From Prauserella halophila (GTDB lineage Bacteria; Actinomycetota; Actinomycetes; Mycobacteriales; Pseudonocardiaceae), in contig NZ_JAMTCQ010000008.1 in assembly GCF_024171895.1 (NCBI RefSeq), forward strand, positions 124,001-188,000: a stretch of 64,000 bases of DNA. The letters are read 5' to 3'. The translations under genes were made by a program, and so were the position numbers. The notes below the pieces were generated by a model. That model saw only the letters and a list, made by a program, of their open reading frames with translations. It searched no databases and had not been told where the DNA came from. Positions 22,441-30,043 of the stretch are shown here, piece by piece. Each line of letters opens with the position of its first letter. Within the stretch, counting starts at the first letter, position 1.

Positions 22441-24381
22441 TCACTGCCTGCGGATCAGCGGGACGACCGGCGCCTGCTCGTCCGACAGCGGGATCTCGTA
22501 GCGCTGCGCGAGATACGACGAGACCTGTTTGAACAGTGGTGCCGCGGAGCTGCCCGCCGGCAGTGTGGTGTCCGGGGCGTCGAGCCGGATGCCGACGACG
22601 AAGCGCGGGTCGTCGGCGGGCAGGATCCCGGCGAACGTGATGTTGTAGAGCTCGTTGCTGTAGGCACCCGTCTGCGGGTCGATCTGCTGGCCCGTGCCGG
22701 TCTTGCCCGAGATCTGGTAGCCCTCGATCGCGGCCTGCGGAGCGGTGCCGCTCTCGTAGACGTCGCCGTCCTGCGTCGTCGCCCGCAGCATGTTGCGCAC
22801 CGAGCCGGCCGTCTGCGCGCTCACGACCCGCGTGCGGTCGGGCTCCGGCTCGGCCACGCGGCCGCCGTCCGGCGTGCGGGTCGCGGCGACCACGCGCGGT
22901 TCGACCCGCACGCCGTCGTTGGCGATCACCTGGTACATGCTCGCCATCTGCAGCACCGTCATCGACAGTCCCTGACCGATCGGCAGGTTGCCGAAGGTCG
23001 TGCCCGACCACTGGTTGCGCGGCGGAACGTACCCGGGACTCTCGCCCGGCAGGCCGGCGCCGGTGCGGCTGCCGAGGCCGAACTTCTTCAGCAGATCCAT
23101 GTACCGGTCCGGGCCGAGTTCCTGGGCGAGCATCAGTGTGCCGACGTTGGACGACTTGGCGAAGATGCCGGTGGTGGTGAACGGCTGCGTGCCGTGGTCC
23201 CACGCGTCGCGCACGGTGTGGTCGGCGATCTTGATCGAACCGGGAACCCGGTGGACGTCCCCGGGCTCGGTGACGCCGTCCTCGATCGCACCCGCCGCAG
23301 TGACGAGCTTGTTCACCGACCCCGGTTCGAACGGCTGGGTGACCGCCTTCTCCGTCATCAGGTCGGGGTCGACGTCGTCCGGGTCGAGGGTCTTCTCGCT
23401 CGTGAGTCCGTAGATCTCGCCGGTCTTCGAATCCAGCACCACCGCACTGCCGCCGTCGGCGCGGGCTTTCGCCACGTAGTCCGACAGCATCTGCTGCAGG
23501 TTGTACTGCACGTCGGAGTCGACGGTCAGCTCGAGATCGGAGCCGGGCATCGCCGGCTGCACCTCCCGCTCCGTACCCGGAATCACGACGTCGGTGCCCT
23601 GCTCCGTGTTGACGACCTGCCGCCCCGGTTCACCCGTCAGCACAGCGTTGCGCGCGCTTTCCAGTCCGGCGAGGCCCTCGATGTTGTGTTTGGACTGGTC
23701 CGGCTCCTCCATCCGCCAGTTGGCGAACCCGACGATGTTCGACCCGATCTCGCCCGCCGGATATTCGCGGCGCGCACGCTTCTCGAAGCCGATCTCCGGA
23801 TACTTCTCGACGATCCGGTCGGCCACGGACGGCTTCACGTCGTCGACGAGGTAGGTGAAGCTCGAATCCTCGTCGTGGAACTCCTCGAGCAACTCGGCTT
23901 CGGTGGTCTTGTCCGGCACCTGCCGGGCGATGAACGTCGCGATCTCGGCGACGCGCGTGTCGAAGCTCTCCGCCGAGTCCGGATTCTCCTTCTCCGCCTC
24001 GGCGCGGTTCTTTCGCATCAGCCGCAGGTTGGCCCACAGCGTGCGGGTCTCGACGCTGAAGGCCAGTTTCGCCCCGTTGCGGTCCACGATGGAGCCGCGC
24101 TGGGCCGGGATGTCGATCGTGGTGGTGCGCTGCTGCTCCGCACGCGCCGACAAGGCCGCGGCCTGAAACCCCTGCACGTGGACGAGTTTGGCGCCGGTGG
24201 CGACGAGGACGACGGCGAGTGCGATCCGGCCGACCACGAACCGGCTCCGCGTGCCACGCTCGGCCGATTCCTGCCCGGCACGACGGGCCTTCGCCGAGTA
24301 CGTCCGTCCCGCCGCGCCGCGCCGCCGCGACGACGCCGACCTGCTCGAACCTCCCGGTCCCGCCGGTCGTTTCGGTCGCAT
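22441..24381 (-). CDS. ftsI: Septal peptidoglycan transpeptidase FtsI/PbpB (PBP3)
   Basis: The 646-residue class B penicillin-binding protein cross-links septal peptidoglycan. After a basic cytoplasmic tail comes one membrane segment (about 48-66, VVGRIALAVVLVATGAKLVH). The pedestal begins QRGSIVDRNGAKLAFS. In the transpeptidase domain Ser355 is the nucleophile (GSVNK), KSSNVG is the SxN motif and SGKTGTGQQ the KTG motif. It corresponds to Rv2163c. The start ATG at 24381 lies 58 bases past the ftsL stop. It normally sits before murE, but here the gene after it on the chromosome is the convergent FadD15, so the cluster is cut at this point. Confidence 0.95.
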   Translation of the reverse strand: MRPKRPAGPGGSSRSASSRRRGAAGRTYSAKARRAGQESAERGTRSRFVVGRIALAVVLVATGAKLVHVQGFQAAALSARAEQQRTTTIDIPAQRGSIVDRNGAKLAFSVETRTLWANLRLMRKNRAEAEKENPDSAESFDTRVAEIATFIARQVPDKTTEAELLEEFHDEDSSFTYLVDDVKPSVADRIVEKYPEIGFEKRARREYPAGEIGSNIVGFANWRMEEPDQSKHNIEGLAGLESARNAVLTGEPGRQVVNTEQGTDVVIPGTEREVQPAMPGSDLELTVDSDVQYNLQQMLSDYVAKARADGGSAVVLDSKTGEIYGLTSEKTLDPDDVDPDLMTEKAVTQPFEPGSVNKLVTAAGAIEDGVTEPGDVHRVPGSIKIADHTVRDAWDHGTQPFTTTGIFAKSSNVGTLMLAQELGPDRYMDLLKKFGLGSRTGAGLPGESPGYVPPRNQWSGTTFGNLPIGQGLSMTVLQMASMYQVIANDGVRVEPRVVAATRTPDGGRVAEPEPDRTRVVSAQTAGSVRNMLRATTQDGDVYESGTAPQAAIEGYQISGKTGTGQQIDPQTGAYSNELYNITFAGILPADDPRFVVGIRLDAPDTTLPAGSSAAPLFKQVSSYLAQRYEIPLSDEQAPVVPLIRRQ

Positions 24382-24439
24382 CGGTCCCCTCCGGATCCGT
24401 CACACTCTCCCGGTCCGCCCCGACGACGGCCGCGGGGAG

Positions 24440-25273
24440 TCAGTCCGCTGTCTGCCCGGCACCGTCCTGATCGCCGGCACCGGCGTCTCCAGTGTCACCG
24501 CCCCGAGCACCGTCACGGCCCTCCTCGCGGTCGCTGCGCGTGTCGGCACCGGCCTGCTCGTCACCGTCCTGGCCGTCACCGTCCTGGCCATCACCGTCCT
24601 GGCCGTCACCCTGCTCGTCGCCGGCCTGCTCGTCGCCGTCCTGCTGGGCGTCGCCCTGGTGGTCGCCGCCCTGGTCGCCGGCGGCACCGTCACGATCGCT
24701 CTGTGCCTCTGCGGACTGCCGCGGCGCGGGCTTGCTCGCCCGGGTCGGTTCGCCGACCACGCGGACCTCGCCGTCGTCACCCACGACGAGCCGGGCCGGG
24801 TTTCCGCCCGGGACCATGCCCAGTTCCTCGGCCCGCTCGGCGAGCCGCGTCGGCGCCTCGGCCGAGGCCACCGCACGCTGCAGCTCCTCGGACCGTTCGG
24901 CCAGCGAGGCGTTGTTCTGGCGGAGCTGTTCGAGCCGGTACGAATCGGAGATCGCCTGCGTCGAGAGCCACAGCGTCGTCGCGACACCCACGGCCATGAG
25001 AGCCATGAGCATCAGCACGAACGAGGTCCGCGACCTCGGCCAGCGCAGCCGCAGTCGCAGCGTGCGCGGCTCGGGTGTCTCGCGACGTTCGGACTGCCGC
25101 TGCAGTGTCTCCGCGCGCTGTGCCCGGCGCGCGTAGGCGCGTTCGGCCGCGGAACTGCGGCGCCGCGGGGAGCCGGTGTCGGGAGCGGATGCCGGTGCCT
25201 GCCTCGTACCGCGGCGCGGGTTCTGCCGCGGCCGCTCGACCGGCTGCGGGCGAGGACGTGCGGGTGCAGTCAT
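24440..25273 (-). CDS. ftsL: FtsL-like division protein with a long acidic tail
   Basis: The 277-residue protein sits in the ftsL slot between rsmH and ftsI. A basic N-terminus (about 80 residues) precedes one membrane span (about 84-107, [20 protein letters not shown]). A coiled coil follows, with leucines and polar heptads ([20 protein letters not shown]), as in FtsL/DivIC. Residues from about 190 form a striking low-complexity tail of Asp, Gly, Gln and Glu ([20 protein letters not shown]), coded by 15-bp-like repeats at about 24560-24660. FtsL bridges FtsQ and FtsB to FtsI. ATG at 25273 overlaps the rsmH stop (ATGA). The tail is external and its role unknown; Rv2164c of M. tuberculosis holds the same position. 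Confidence 0.85.
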   Translation of the reverse strand: MTAPARPRPQPVERPRQNPRRGTRQAPASAPDTGSPRRRSSAAERAYARRAQRAETLQRQSERRETPEPRTLRLRLRWPRSRTSFVLMLMALMAVGVATTLWLSTQAISDSYRLEQLRQNNASLAERSEELQRAVASAEAPTRLAERAEELGMVPGGNPARLVVGDDGEVRVVGEPTRASKPAPRQSAEAQSDRDGAAGDQGGDHQGDAQQDGDEQAGDEQGDGQDGDGQDGDGQDGDEQAGADTRSDREEGRDGARGGDTGDAGAGDQDGAGQTAD

Positions 25274-26229
25274 GAGGCAGCCGCTCCAATCCGCTCGGCC
25301 GCGCGCAGGCGCACCGACGCCGCGCGCGGGTTGTGCTCGATCTCCTGCTCGCCCGCCTTCTCGGCACCGCGGGTGAGCAGGCGGAACTCAGGGCCGTGCC
25401 CGGGAAGCTCGACGGGCAGCCCCTCCGGCGTGCGCGAGGTGGCACGCTCGACGAGCGCACGCTTGACGATGCGGTCCTCGAGCGAGTGGTAGGCCTCCAC
25501 GACGATCCGGCCGCCCTCACCCAGCGCATCGAGCGCGGCCGGAACCGCGGCGCGCAGCGCCTCCAGCTCCCGGTTGACCTCGATGCGCAGTGCCTGGAAC
25601 GTCCGCTTGGCCGGATGCCCGCCGGTGCGCCTGCTCGCCGCGGGCACGACCTCGTAGAGCAACCGCACCAACCGCTCGCTGCGGTCGAACGGCTCGGACT
25701 CCCGTTCGGCGACGACGGCCTTCGCGATCCGCTGGGCGAACCGTTCCTCGCCGTACTCGCGCAGGATCCGGGTCAGCTCCGCCACCGAGTACGTGTTGAG
25801 CACATCCGCCGCACTCGCGCCGGTGGTCTGGTCCATCCGCATGTCCAGCGGGGCGTCCTGCGCGTAGGCGAACCCGCGATCGGTGACATCGAGCTGCATC
25901 GACGAGACACCCAGGTCCATGAACACGCCGTCCACATGCGACAGCCCGAGTCCGTCGAGGACGGAGGGCAACTCGTCGTACACGGCGTGGACGTAGTCGA
26001 CCCGGTCGCCGTGGCCGGCCAGCCGCTGCCGGGCATGGTCGAGCGCGTTCGGGTCCCGGTCCAGACCGACGAGCCGGAGGCGGGGATACGCCGTCAGCAG
26101 CGCGTCGGCGTGGCCGCCGAGGCCGAGTGTGGTGTCGACGAGCACGGCGTCGCGGTCGGCCACCGCGGGGGCCAGCAGAGCGACGACCCGGTCGAGCAGC
26201 ACGGGAAGGTGCGCGGCGTCACTGGTCAC
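25270..26229 (-). CDS. rsmH: 16S rRNA (cytosine-1402-N4)-methyltransferase RsmH/MraW
   Basis: The 319-residue SAM enzyme methylates N4 of C1402 in the decoding centre of 16S r[20 protein letters not shown] is the N-terminal motif, [15 protein letters not shown] the SAM-binding glycine motif, [11 protein letters not shown] and [16 protein letters not shown] the conserved family blocks, and [12 protein letters not shown] the catalytic region. The GTG start at 26229 is preceded by AAGGGGG and places conserved residues at the N-terminus. It overlaps ftsL by ATGA. The 200-base gap upstream contains a long structured hairpin (26281-26348), consistent with the mraW RNA motif. Confidence 0.95.
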   Translation of the reverse strand: MTSDAAHLPVLLDRVVALLAPAVADRDAVLVDTTLGLGGHADALLTAYPRLRLVGLDRDPNALDHARQRLAGHGDRVDYVHAVYDELPSVLDGLGLSHVDGVFMDLGVSSMQLDVTDRGFAYAQDAPLDMRMDQTTGASAADVLNTYSVAELTRILREYGEERFAQRIAKAVVAERESEPFDRSERLVRLLYEVVPAASRRTGGHPAKRTFQALRIEVNRELEALRAAVPAALDALGEGGRIVVEAYHSLEDRIVKRALVERATSRTPEGLPVELPGHGPEFRLLTRGAEKAGEQEIEHNPRAASVRLRAAERIGAAAS

Positions 26230-26280
26230 TGCGCCCCCTTGTCCGCCCCGCCCCACCGGGGACTGCTCTCCCGACGCGGG

Positions 26281-26348
26281 CGGATGCCTACAGGTTGCGG
26301 GCCTGATACCGGGGAAGGTGCATCAGGGCCGCAGCCTGAGGGCATCCG
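26281..26348 (-). ncRNA. Structured leader upstream of rsmH (mraW RNA motif-like)
   Basis: The minus-strand RNA can fold into one long stem: 26281-26288 with 26341-26348 (8 bp), 26291-26294 with 26335-26338 (4 bp), 26297-26300 with 26329-26332 (4 bp), then 26302-26307 with 26322-26327 (6 bp), with small internal loops and a 14-base apical loop. It ends about 50 bases before the rsmH start. A conserved mraW RNA motif upstream of actinobacterial mraW genes is known from comparative work; position and shape fit, but consensus bases were not compared. Confidence 0.55.
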
Positions 26349-26429
26349 CGCCGACGTCGTCCGTCTGTTCTCTCCCGTGTCCGGTGACGGCACCGGAGAG
26401 ACGCCACGACCGGATGTCCGGTTTCCGGG

Positions 26430-26861
26430 TCAGAAGACACCGGGCAGGATCTCCTCCTGCGCCTTGGCGTAGTTGTCCTCGTTCTCGTCCAGATAGGACT
26501 GCCACGCCTCGGAGTCCCAGATCTCCAGCCTGGTGATCGCACCGATCACCACGCATTCCTTGTTGAGCCCGGCATAGCGCCGCAACTCGGGTGCGATCGG
26601 AATCCGGCCCTGTCCGTCCGGCCGCTGTTCGTCGGTCCCCGCGAACAGGTACCGCTGGTAGGCCCGCACCGATTCGTTCGTGAACGGAGCCTCGGCGACC
26701 TTCCTGGCCAGCTGCTCGAATTCCGCCCGCGGAAAGACATAGAGGCAGTGGTCCTGACCTTTGGTGATCATCAGGCCCCCCGCCAACGCTTCCCGGAACT
26801 TCGAGGGCAACGTCAGTCGCCCCTTGTCGTCCAGCTTCGGGGTGTGAGTGCCGAGGAACAT
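26430..26861 (-). CDS. mraZ: Transcriptional regulator MraZ
   Basis: The 143-residue protein has the tandem SpoVT-AbrB-like MraZ folds, seen from the motifs [14 protein letters not shown] and [15 protein letters not shown]. MraZ binds direct repeats near its own start and tunes the dcw operon. Length equals the family norm. ATG at 26861 is chosen because [15 protein letters not shown] is the canonical start. It heads mraZ-rsmH-ftsL-ftsI. Four TGG-type boxes with 10-bp period lie 77-111 bases upstream (26938-26972), the expected operator. Confidence 0.96.
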   Translation of the reverse strand: MFLGTHTPKLDDKGRLTLPSKFREALAGGLMITKGQDHCLYVFPRAEFEQLARKVAEAPFTNESVRAYQRYLFAGTDEQRPDGQGRIPIAPELRRYAGLNKECVVIGAITRLEIWDSEAWQSYLDENEDNYAKAQEEILPGVF

Positions 26862-27362
26862 CGGCCTCCACCTCCCCTGTCGAGGCCGCGGACCGTCCCG
26901 TCGGACCTGCCGGCATCGACCTCGGAGCTCCCTTCCGCTCCACTGAGCACCACCGTACCCCACTTCTCCCCACAGTCAACGTGAAAAACCGGAAATCAAC
27001 ACCGAAAAGTGGGAGTTTAAGCAGGTCACAGCGGTGATCTAGCAGTGGGGAGCCGCGGGGGAAGATCGCCACGCCGGGGGATGTGAACGCCTCCGGAGCC
27101 GGTTCCCCACGCCCGTTGTGCCCGTTTCGACCGCCGTATCGGGTATTTGGGGCGCTCTGTGGGCGACGGTGGGGAATACGCAGGCCCACGGCCGGAGGCC
27201 GTGGTGGGGAACCGCGGTCCTGCGCGGCGTGGCAACCCGGGCAGCAGGTGGGGACCGGGACATCGGTGCGGACCGGGGATCCGGGGATCGGGACGAGCGT
27301 GGGGCGCAAGGGTGGGGCCGCACAGCGCGACGGGCGGCCGGGTGGTGGACGACCGGCGTCCG
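26862..27362. other. 501-base gap upstream of mraZ
   Basis: I see no gene. Next to mraZ it holds the MraZ boxes (26938-26972) and an A/T-rich stretch near 26980-27020 where the main promoter should lie. The further part has six GTGGGG hexamers on the plus strand (27045, 27169, 27204, 27248, 27299 and 27312) without fixed spacing, and a perfect 8-bp hairpin at 27186-27204. Frames here give low-complexity peptides only. Confidence 0.5.
26938..26972 (-). promoter_or_regulatory. MraZ operator: four TGG boxes at 10-bp period
   Basis: On the minus strand TGGGG (26972-26968), TGGGG (26962-26958), TGGTG (26952-26948) and TGGAG (26942-26938) follow each other at exact 10-base intervals. E. coli MraZ binds TGGGN repeats with 5-base spacers, the same layout. 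Confidence 0.85.
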
Positions 27363-28142
27363 TCAGGGGCCGCCGGCCCGCGCCCGGCCTGCGGCGGCCT
27401 GCTCCCGCGGGACGAGGTCGGCGAGCCGGGCCGTCACGCGGTCACGGTCGGCGGGAGCCACCGTCGTCCAGGACTCGCCGTCGGAACCGGGCAGCACGGT
27501 CGCCGTGTAGGCGCCGACGTCGGTGAGGAACCAACTGAGACCGCCCTGCCGGACGAGCCGCGTCGCCTCACGCCGGTACACGGAGAACTGGCCTGCGGAC
27601 AGGACCGGCCGCGCCTGGATCGCCAGCACCTCCTGCACCTGCCGATCGTGGGCACGCGAGCCGGTGGCGCCGTCGTAGACGGGATCGGCCGCCTCCGCGA
27701 GCGCGCGCGACGGCAGACTCACGCCGTGTCCGGGACCGGCGTCGAGGTCCGGGAGGATCGCCGCCGCCTCGGCGCAGGCACGCCCGTCGCCGACGGCATC
27801 GAGGCCGAGGGTGCGATGCGGCTGCACGGCCAGCACTCCCCTGCCGTCGCGCAGTTCGGCGACGAGGCCGCGCAGCGGTTCGGCATCGGCCGGATCGAAC
27901 AGCACTTCGCAGTCGATCACGAGGGGCGCCGCGGCGATCCCGGCCAGGCGGGCGTGCAGAGCGGCGTCCAGCTCCCCCGGGTACAGGCCACGGTCGGCGA
28001 GGTTGGCATAGACCTCCTCGCGGATACGCGCACGCTCGCCGTCGGTGCGCCCCACACTCGGCAGGGCCAGCACCGAGGGCGGAGCGCCGAGATCCAGGTC
28101 CGACCAGAGGATGTCGAACGCCGACGCCGAGAGGCGGATCAT
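27363..28142 (-). CDS. EspG-like ESX secretion-associated chaperone
   Basis: The 259-residue protein fits the EspG family, which in mycobacteria binds PPE proteins and keeps them soluble before type VII (ESX) secretion. The N-terminal RLSASAFDILWSDLDLGAPP and the ERARIREEVYANLADRGL region are typical. The core strands (APLVIDCEVLFD, VLAVQPHRTLGLD) match the family fold pattern. Start ATG at 28142 overlaps the PPE stop (ATGA). It is the last gene of a four-gene overlapping cassette and probably chaperones the PPE-like protein next to it. Assignment is by pattern and context. Confidence 0.75.
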   Translation of the reverse strand: MIRLSASAFDILWSDLDLGAPPSVLALPSVGRTDGERARIREEVYANLADRGLYPGELDAALHARLAGIAAAPLVIDCEVLFDPADAEPLRGLVAELRDGRGVLAVQPHRTLGLDAVGDGRACAEAAAILPDLDAGPGHGVSLPSRALAEAADPVYDGATGSRAHDRQVQEVLAIQARPVLSAGQFSVYRREATRLVRQGGLSWFLTDVGAYTATVLPGSDGESWTTVAPADRDRVTARLADLVPREQAAAGRARAGGP

Positions 28143-28804
28143 GCCGGACCGCTCAGCGACGGCGGCGTGGTGAACGAGGGCACGCGTGCGGCATCGCGCA
28201 GTGCGCGGTCCCGCGCGTGCAGCACGTCGACGGCACGGCGCCGCGCCTCCTCCGCCTCGGCGCGGCGCTGCGCCATCGTGTCGGTCATGCCGGCCAGAGC
28301 CGCGAGGTCACCGGTGGCGATGGCGTCACGGATCATCGCGCCCGGGTCGTAGGACACCGGGTCCGGCATCGCCGACCGCGCCTGCGCCGCCACGCCCGAC
28401 TGCGACACCACGGCGCCGCCCACGGCATCCGCGGTCGCCGCCGCCTGCCCGGCCCACGACCTCGCCCGGTCGAGCGCGGCCCGCAACGCCCGGCCTGCCT
28501 CGCCCTGCCACACGTCCTCCGAGGCCGCGGTGGTGCCGGCCAGCTGCCCGACCGCCTCGTGCAGTGCCCGGCCGAGGCCGTACCAGCCGGCGCCGACCTC
28601 ACCGGCGGACTCGGGGTCGTTGCCGCTGTCGACCATGGCCTTGAGCTGTTCGTGGCTGTACCACTCGTAGCGCACGTCCGGCTCCGGCACGAGCGGGTCA
28701 CGGACGCCGCCCCCGGCGGGATCCGCGGTGGCAGCGCCGCCGTGCTCCTCACCGCCGTGCTCTGCGCCACCGTGCTCTGCGCCACCGTGTCGACGTTCGG
28801 TCAT
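28139..28804 (-). CDS. PPE-like protein of the type VII substrate cassette
   Basis: The 221-residue protein resembles the helical PPE/WXG fold: a long helix (ELSHEQLKAMV-like region), a WQG turn at residues 99-101 (DVWQGEAGRALRAALDRARS) and two more helices ending RRRAVDVLHARDRALRDA. A true PPE motif at the N-terminus is absent. Instead residues 6-24 repeat HGGAE units (HGGAEHGGAEHGGEEHGG), coded by 15-bp duplications at 28755-28784. It is the presumed partner of the PE-like protein at 29427. Both ends overlap neighbours by ATGA. Secretion is inferred from context and the WXG-type core. Confidence 0.72.
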   Translation of the reverse strand: MTERRHGGAEHGGAEHGGEEHGGAATADPAGGGVRDPLVPEPDVRYEWYSHEQLKAMVDSGNDPESAGEVGAGWYGLGRALHEAVGQLAGTTAASEDVWQGEAGRALRAALDRARSWAGQAAATADAVGGAVVSQSGVAAQARSAMPDPVSYDPGAMIRDAIATGDLAALAGMTDTMAQRRAEAEEARRRAVDVLHARDRALRDAARVPSFTTPPSLSGPA

Positions 28805-29430
28805 CCCGCCCTCCCCGGCAGATCCGGTGCGATCAGCTCGGCCACGGCGGTGGCACGCTCACAGGACTCGCGGGTACCGCGAAAGTCCGCCGTGGACACA
28901 TCGATGTGGACGGACGCGGCCGGGCCCGCCGCGATCAGGATCGTGCAGGTTCCGTCGTCGGTGCGGAGATCGGCCACCCGCCGCGCCTCGCGGCCCGCGA
29001 TCCGGAGCGGGGTGGCCTCACCGTCCGGCCGCAGGTCGGTCAGCGCGGACGTGGTGTCGAAGGTGACGGTGACGCCACCGGAACCCGGTTCGGTGTAGTC
29101 GCACACGGGAACCGAGCCGACGGTCCGCGGCTCACCCGGCACGGCCAGCCCGGCCGACGACCGTTCGGCCGGCGTCAGCCACGCACACGGATCGGTCTCC
29201 GCCACCGGCGTCCGTTCCGACGACGGCACACCCGGCGACGAGGGACCGGCCCCCGACGGTGGTGCACTCGGTGCCGTCCCGTCGCCGCCAGCCGCAGCTC
29301 CGCCTGCCGCCCCGCACGCGGAGGTCGCCAGCACGCCCGCCACGATCACCGCACCGGACCCCGCGGCGCCCGCCCTGCCCGTGTGACGGCCATCGGCGCG
29401 GCCCCACAGCCACCCGCGCCGCCGAGTCAC
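28801..29430 (-). CDS. DUF3558 lipoprotein
   Basis: The 209-residue protein has a basic N-terminus, a hydrophobic signal segment (AVIVAGVLATSACG) with a lipobox-like Cys at residue 39, and a Gly/Pro/Ser linker. The DUF3558 domain is recognised from DPCAWLTPAERSSAGLAVPG and VCDYTEPGSGGVTVTFDT. Such lipoproteins are common near ESX-type genes in Pseudonocardiaceae and carry paired Cys residues. GTG at 29430 overlaps the PE-like stop (GTGA), and its own stop overlaps the PPE start. It would face outside the membrane. Its function is unknown. Confidence 0.83.
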   Translation of the reverse strand: MTRRRGWLWGRADGRHTGRAGAAGSGAVIVAGVLATSACGAAGGAAAGGDGTAPSAPPSGAGPSSPGVPSSERTPVAETDPCAWLTPAERSSAGLAVPGEPRTVGSVPVCDYTEPGSGGVTVTFDTTSALTDLRPDGEATPLRIAGREARRVADLRTDDGTCTILIAAGPAASVHIDVSTADFRGTRESCERATAVAELIAPDLPGRAG

Positions 29431-29816
29431 CCGCCCTGACAATCGACGCCTTTCAGCTCGCCCTCGGCCTGTTCGTCCCGACTGCGGTACTGCTCGAGGG
29501 CGGCGCCGATCCGGGTGCGCAGGTCCGCGAGCTCCCTGCCGAACGCCACGAGGGCATCGGACACGGCTCCCGAGCCCGCGTCGGCACCGCCGTCCGGTTC
29601 GATGCCGTAGCGGGCCATGAACTCACCGATCTCGCCGGCGTAACCGCCGCCCAGCGGCACCGACCGGCCGAGCACCTTCGCCTCCCGGACGAGCCTGCCG
29701 ACCACGTCCTGCAGCTCGCTGATCCGCTGCAACGCGTCCTCGGCCAGCTCCGGCGCGACGGCGAACGCCCCGGCCGGCACGTCGACCGGGCCCGTGACAG
29801 GCGTACCACTGGTCAT
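29427..29816 (-). CDS. PE-like/WXG100-type secreted small protein
   Basis: The 129-residue helical protein has two predicted helices (EDALQRISELQDVVGRLVRE and VSDALVAFGRELADLRTRIG) around a Gly-rich middle and ends with Tyr110-R-S-R-Asp114, a match to the YxxxD/E secretion signal of type VII substrates, just after the second helix where the signal is usually found. It opens the cassette and is divergent from MoxR across 227 bp. It lacks the literal PE and WxG motifs, so PE-like is by position and signal. Confidence 0.68.
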   Translation of the reverse strand: MTSGTPVTGPVDVPAGAFAVAPELAEDALQRISELQDVVGRLVREAKVLGRSVPLGGGYAGEIGEFMARYGIEPDGGADAGSGAVSDALVAFGRELADLRTRIGAALEQYRSRDEQAEGELKGVDCQGG

Positions 29817-30043
29817 CGCGAGGCGCCTCTCCGTAACCGGATGATTCCAGGGTGCAATCCTAGGCGACCTCGTGCAGGTGTCCAGCCCTCATCCGCCCCC
29901 GGCAGGCGGGTACGCGGAGTCGACAGCGGCGGGTGCGCGGTGTCACCGTGGCACGACGCGGGGTGAATCTCGTCGTTTCGCCCGTGTTTGACACACTTCG
30001 TGGGACCCTGGAGCAGGGCGCATGCACGGAATGTGGAGGTCGC

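Noticed and set aside
20546-24999. Two 885-codon frames antisense to or overlapping fadD15, ftsI and ftsL
   Set aside because: Both are shadows of recognised genes, with biased composition and no domain signal.
27041-27320. GTGGGG hexamers as further MraZ boxes
   Set aside because: They lie on the opposite strand with irregular spacing; only the 26938-26972 set has the 10-bp period.
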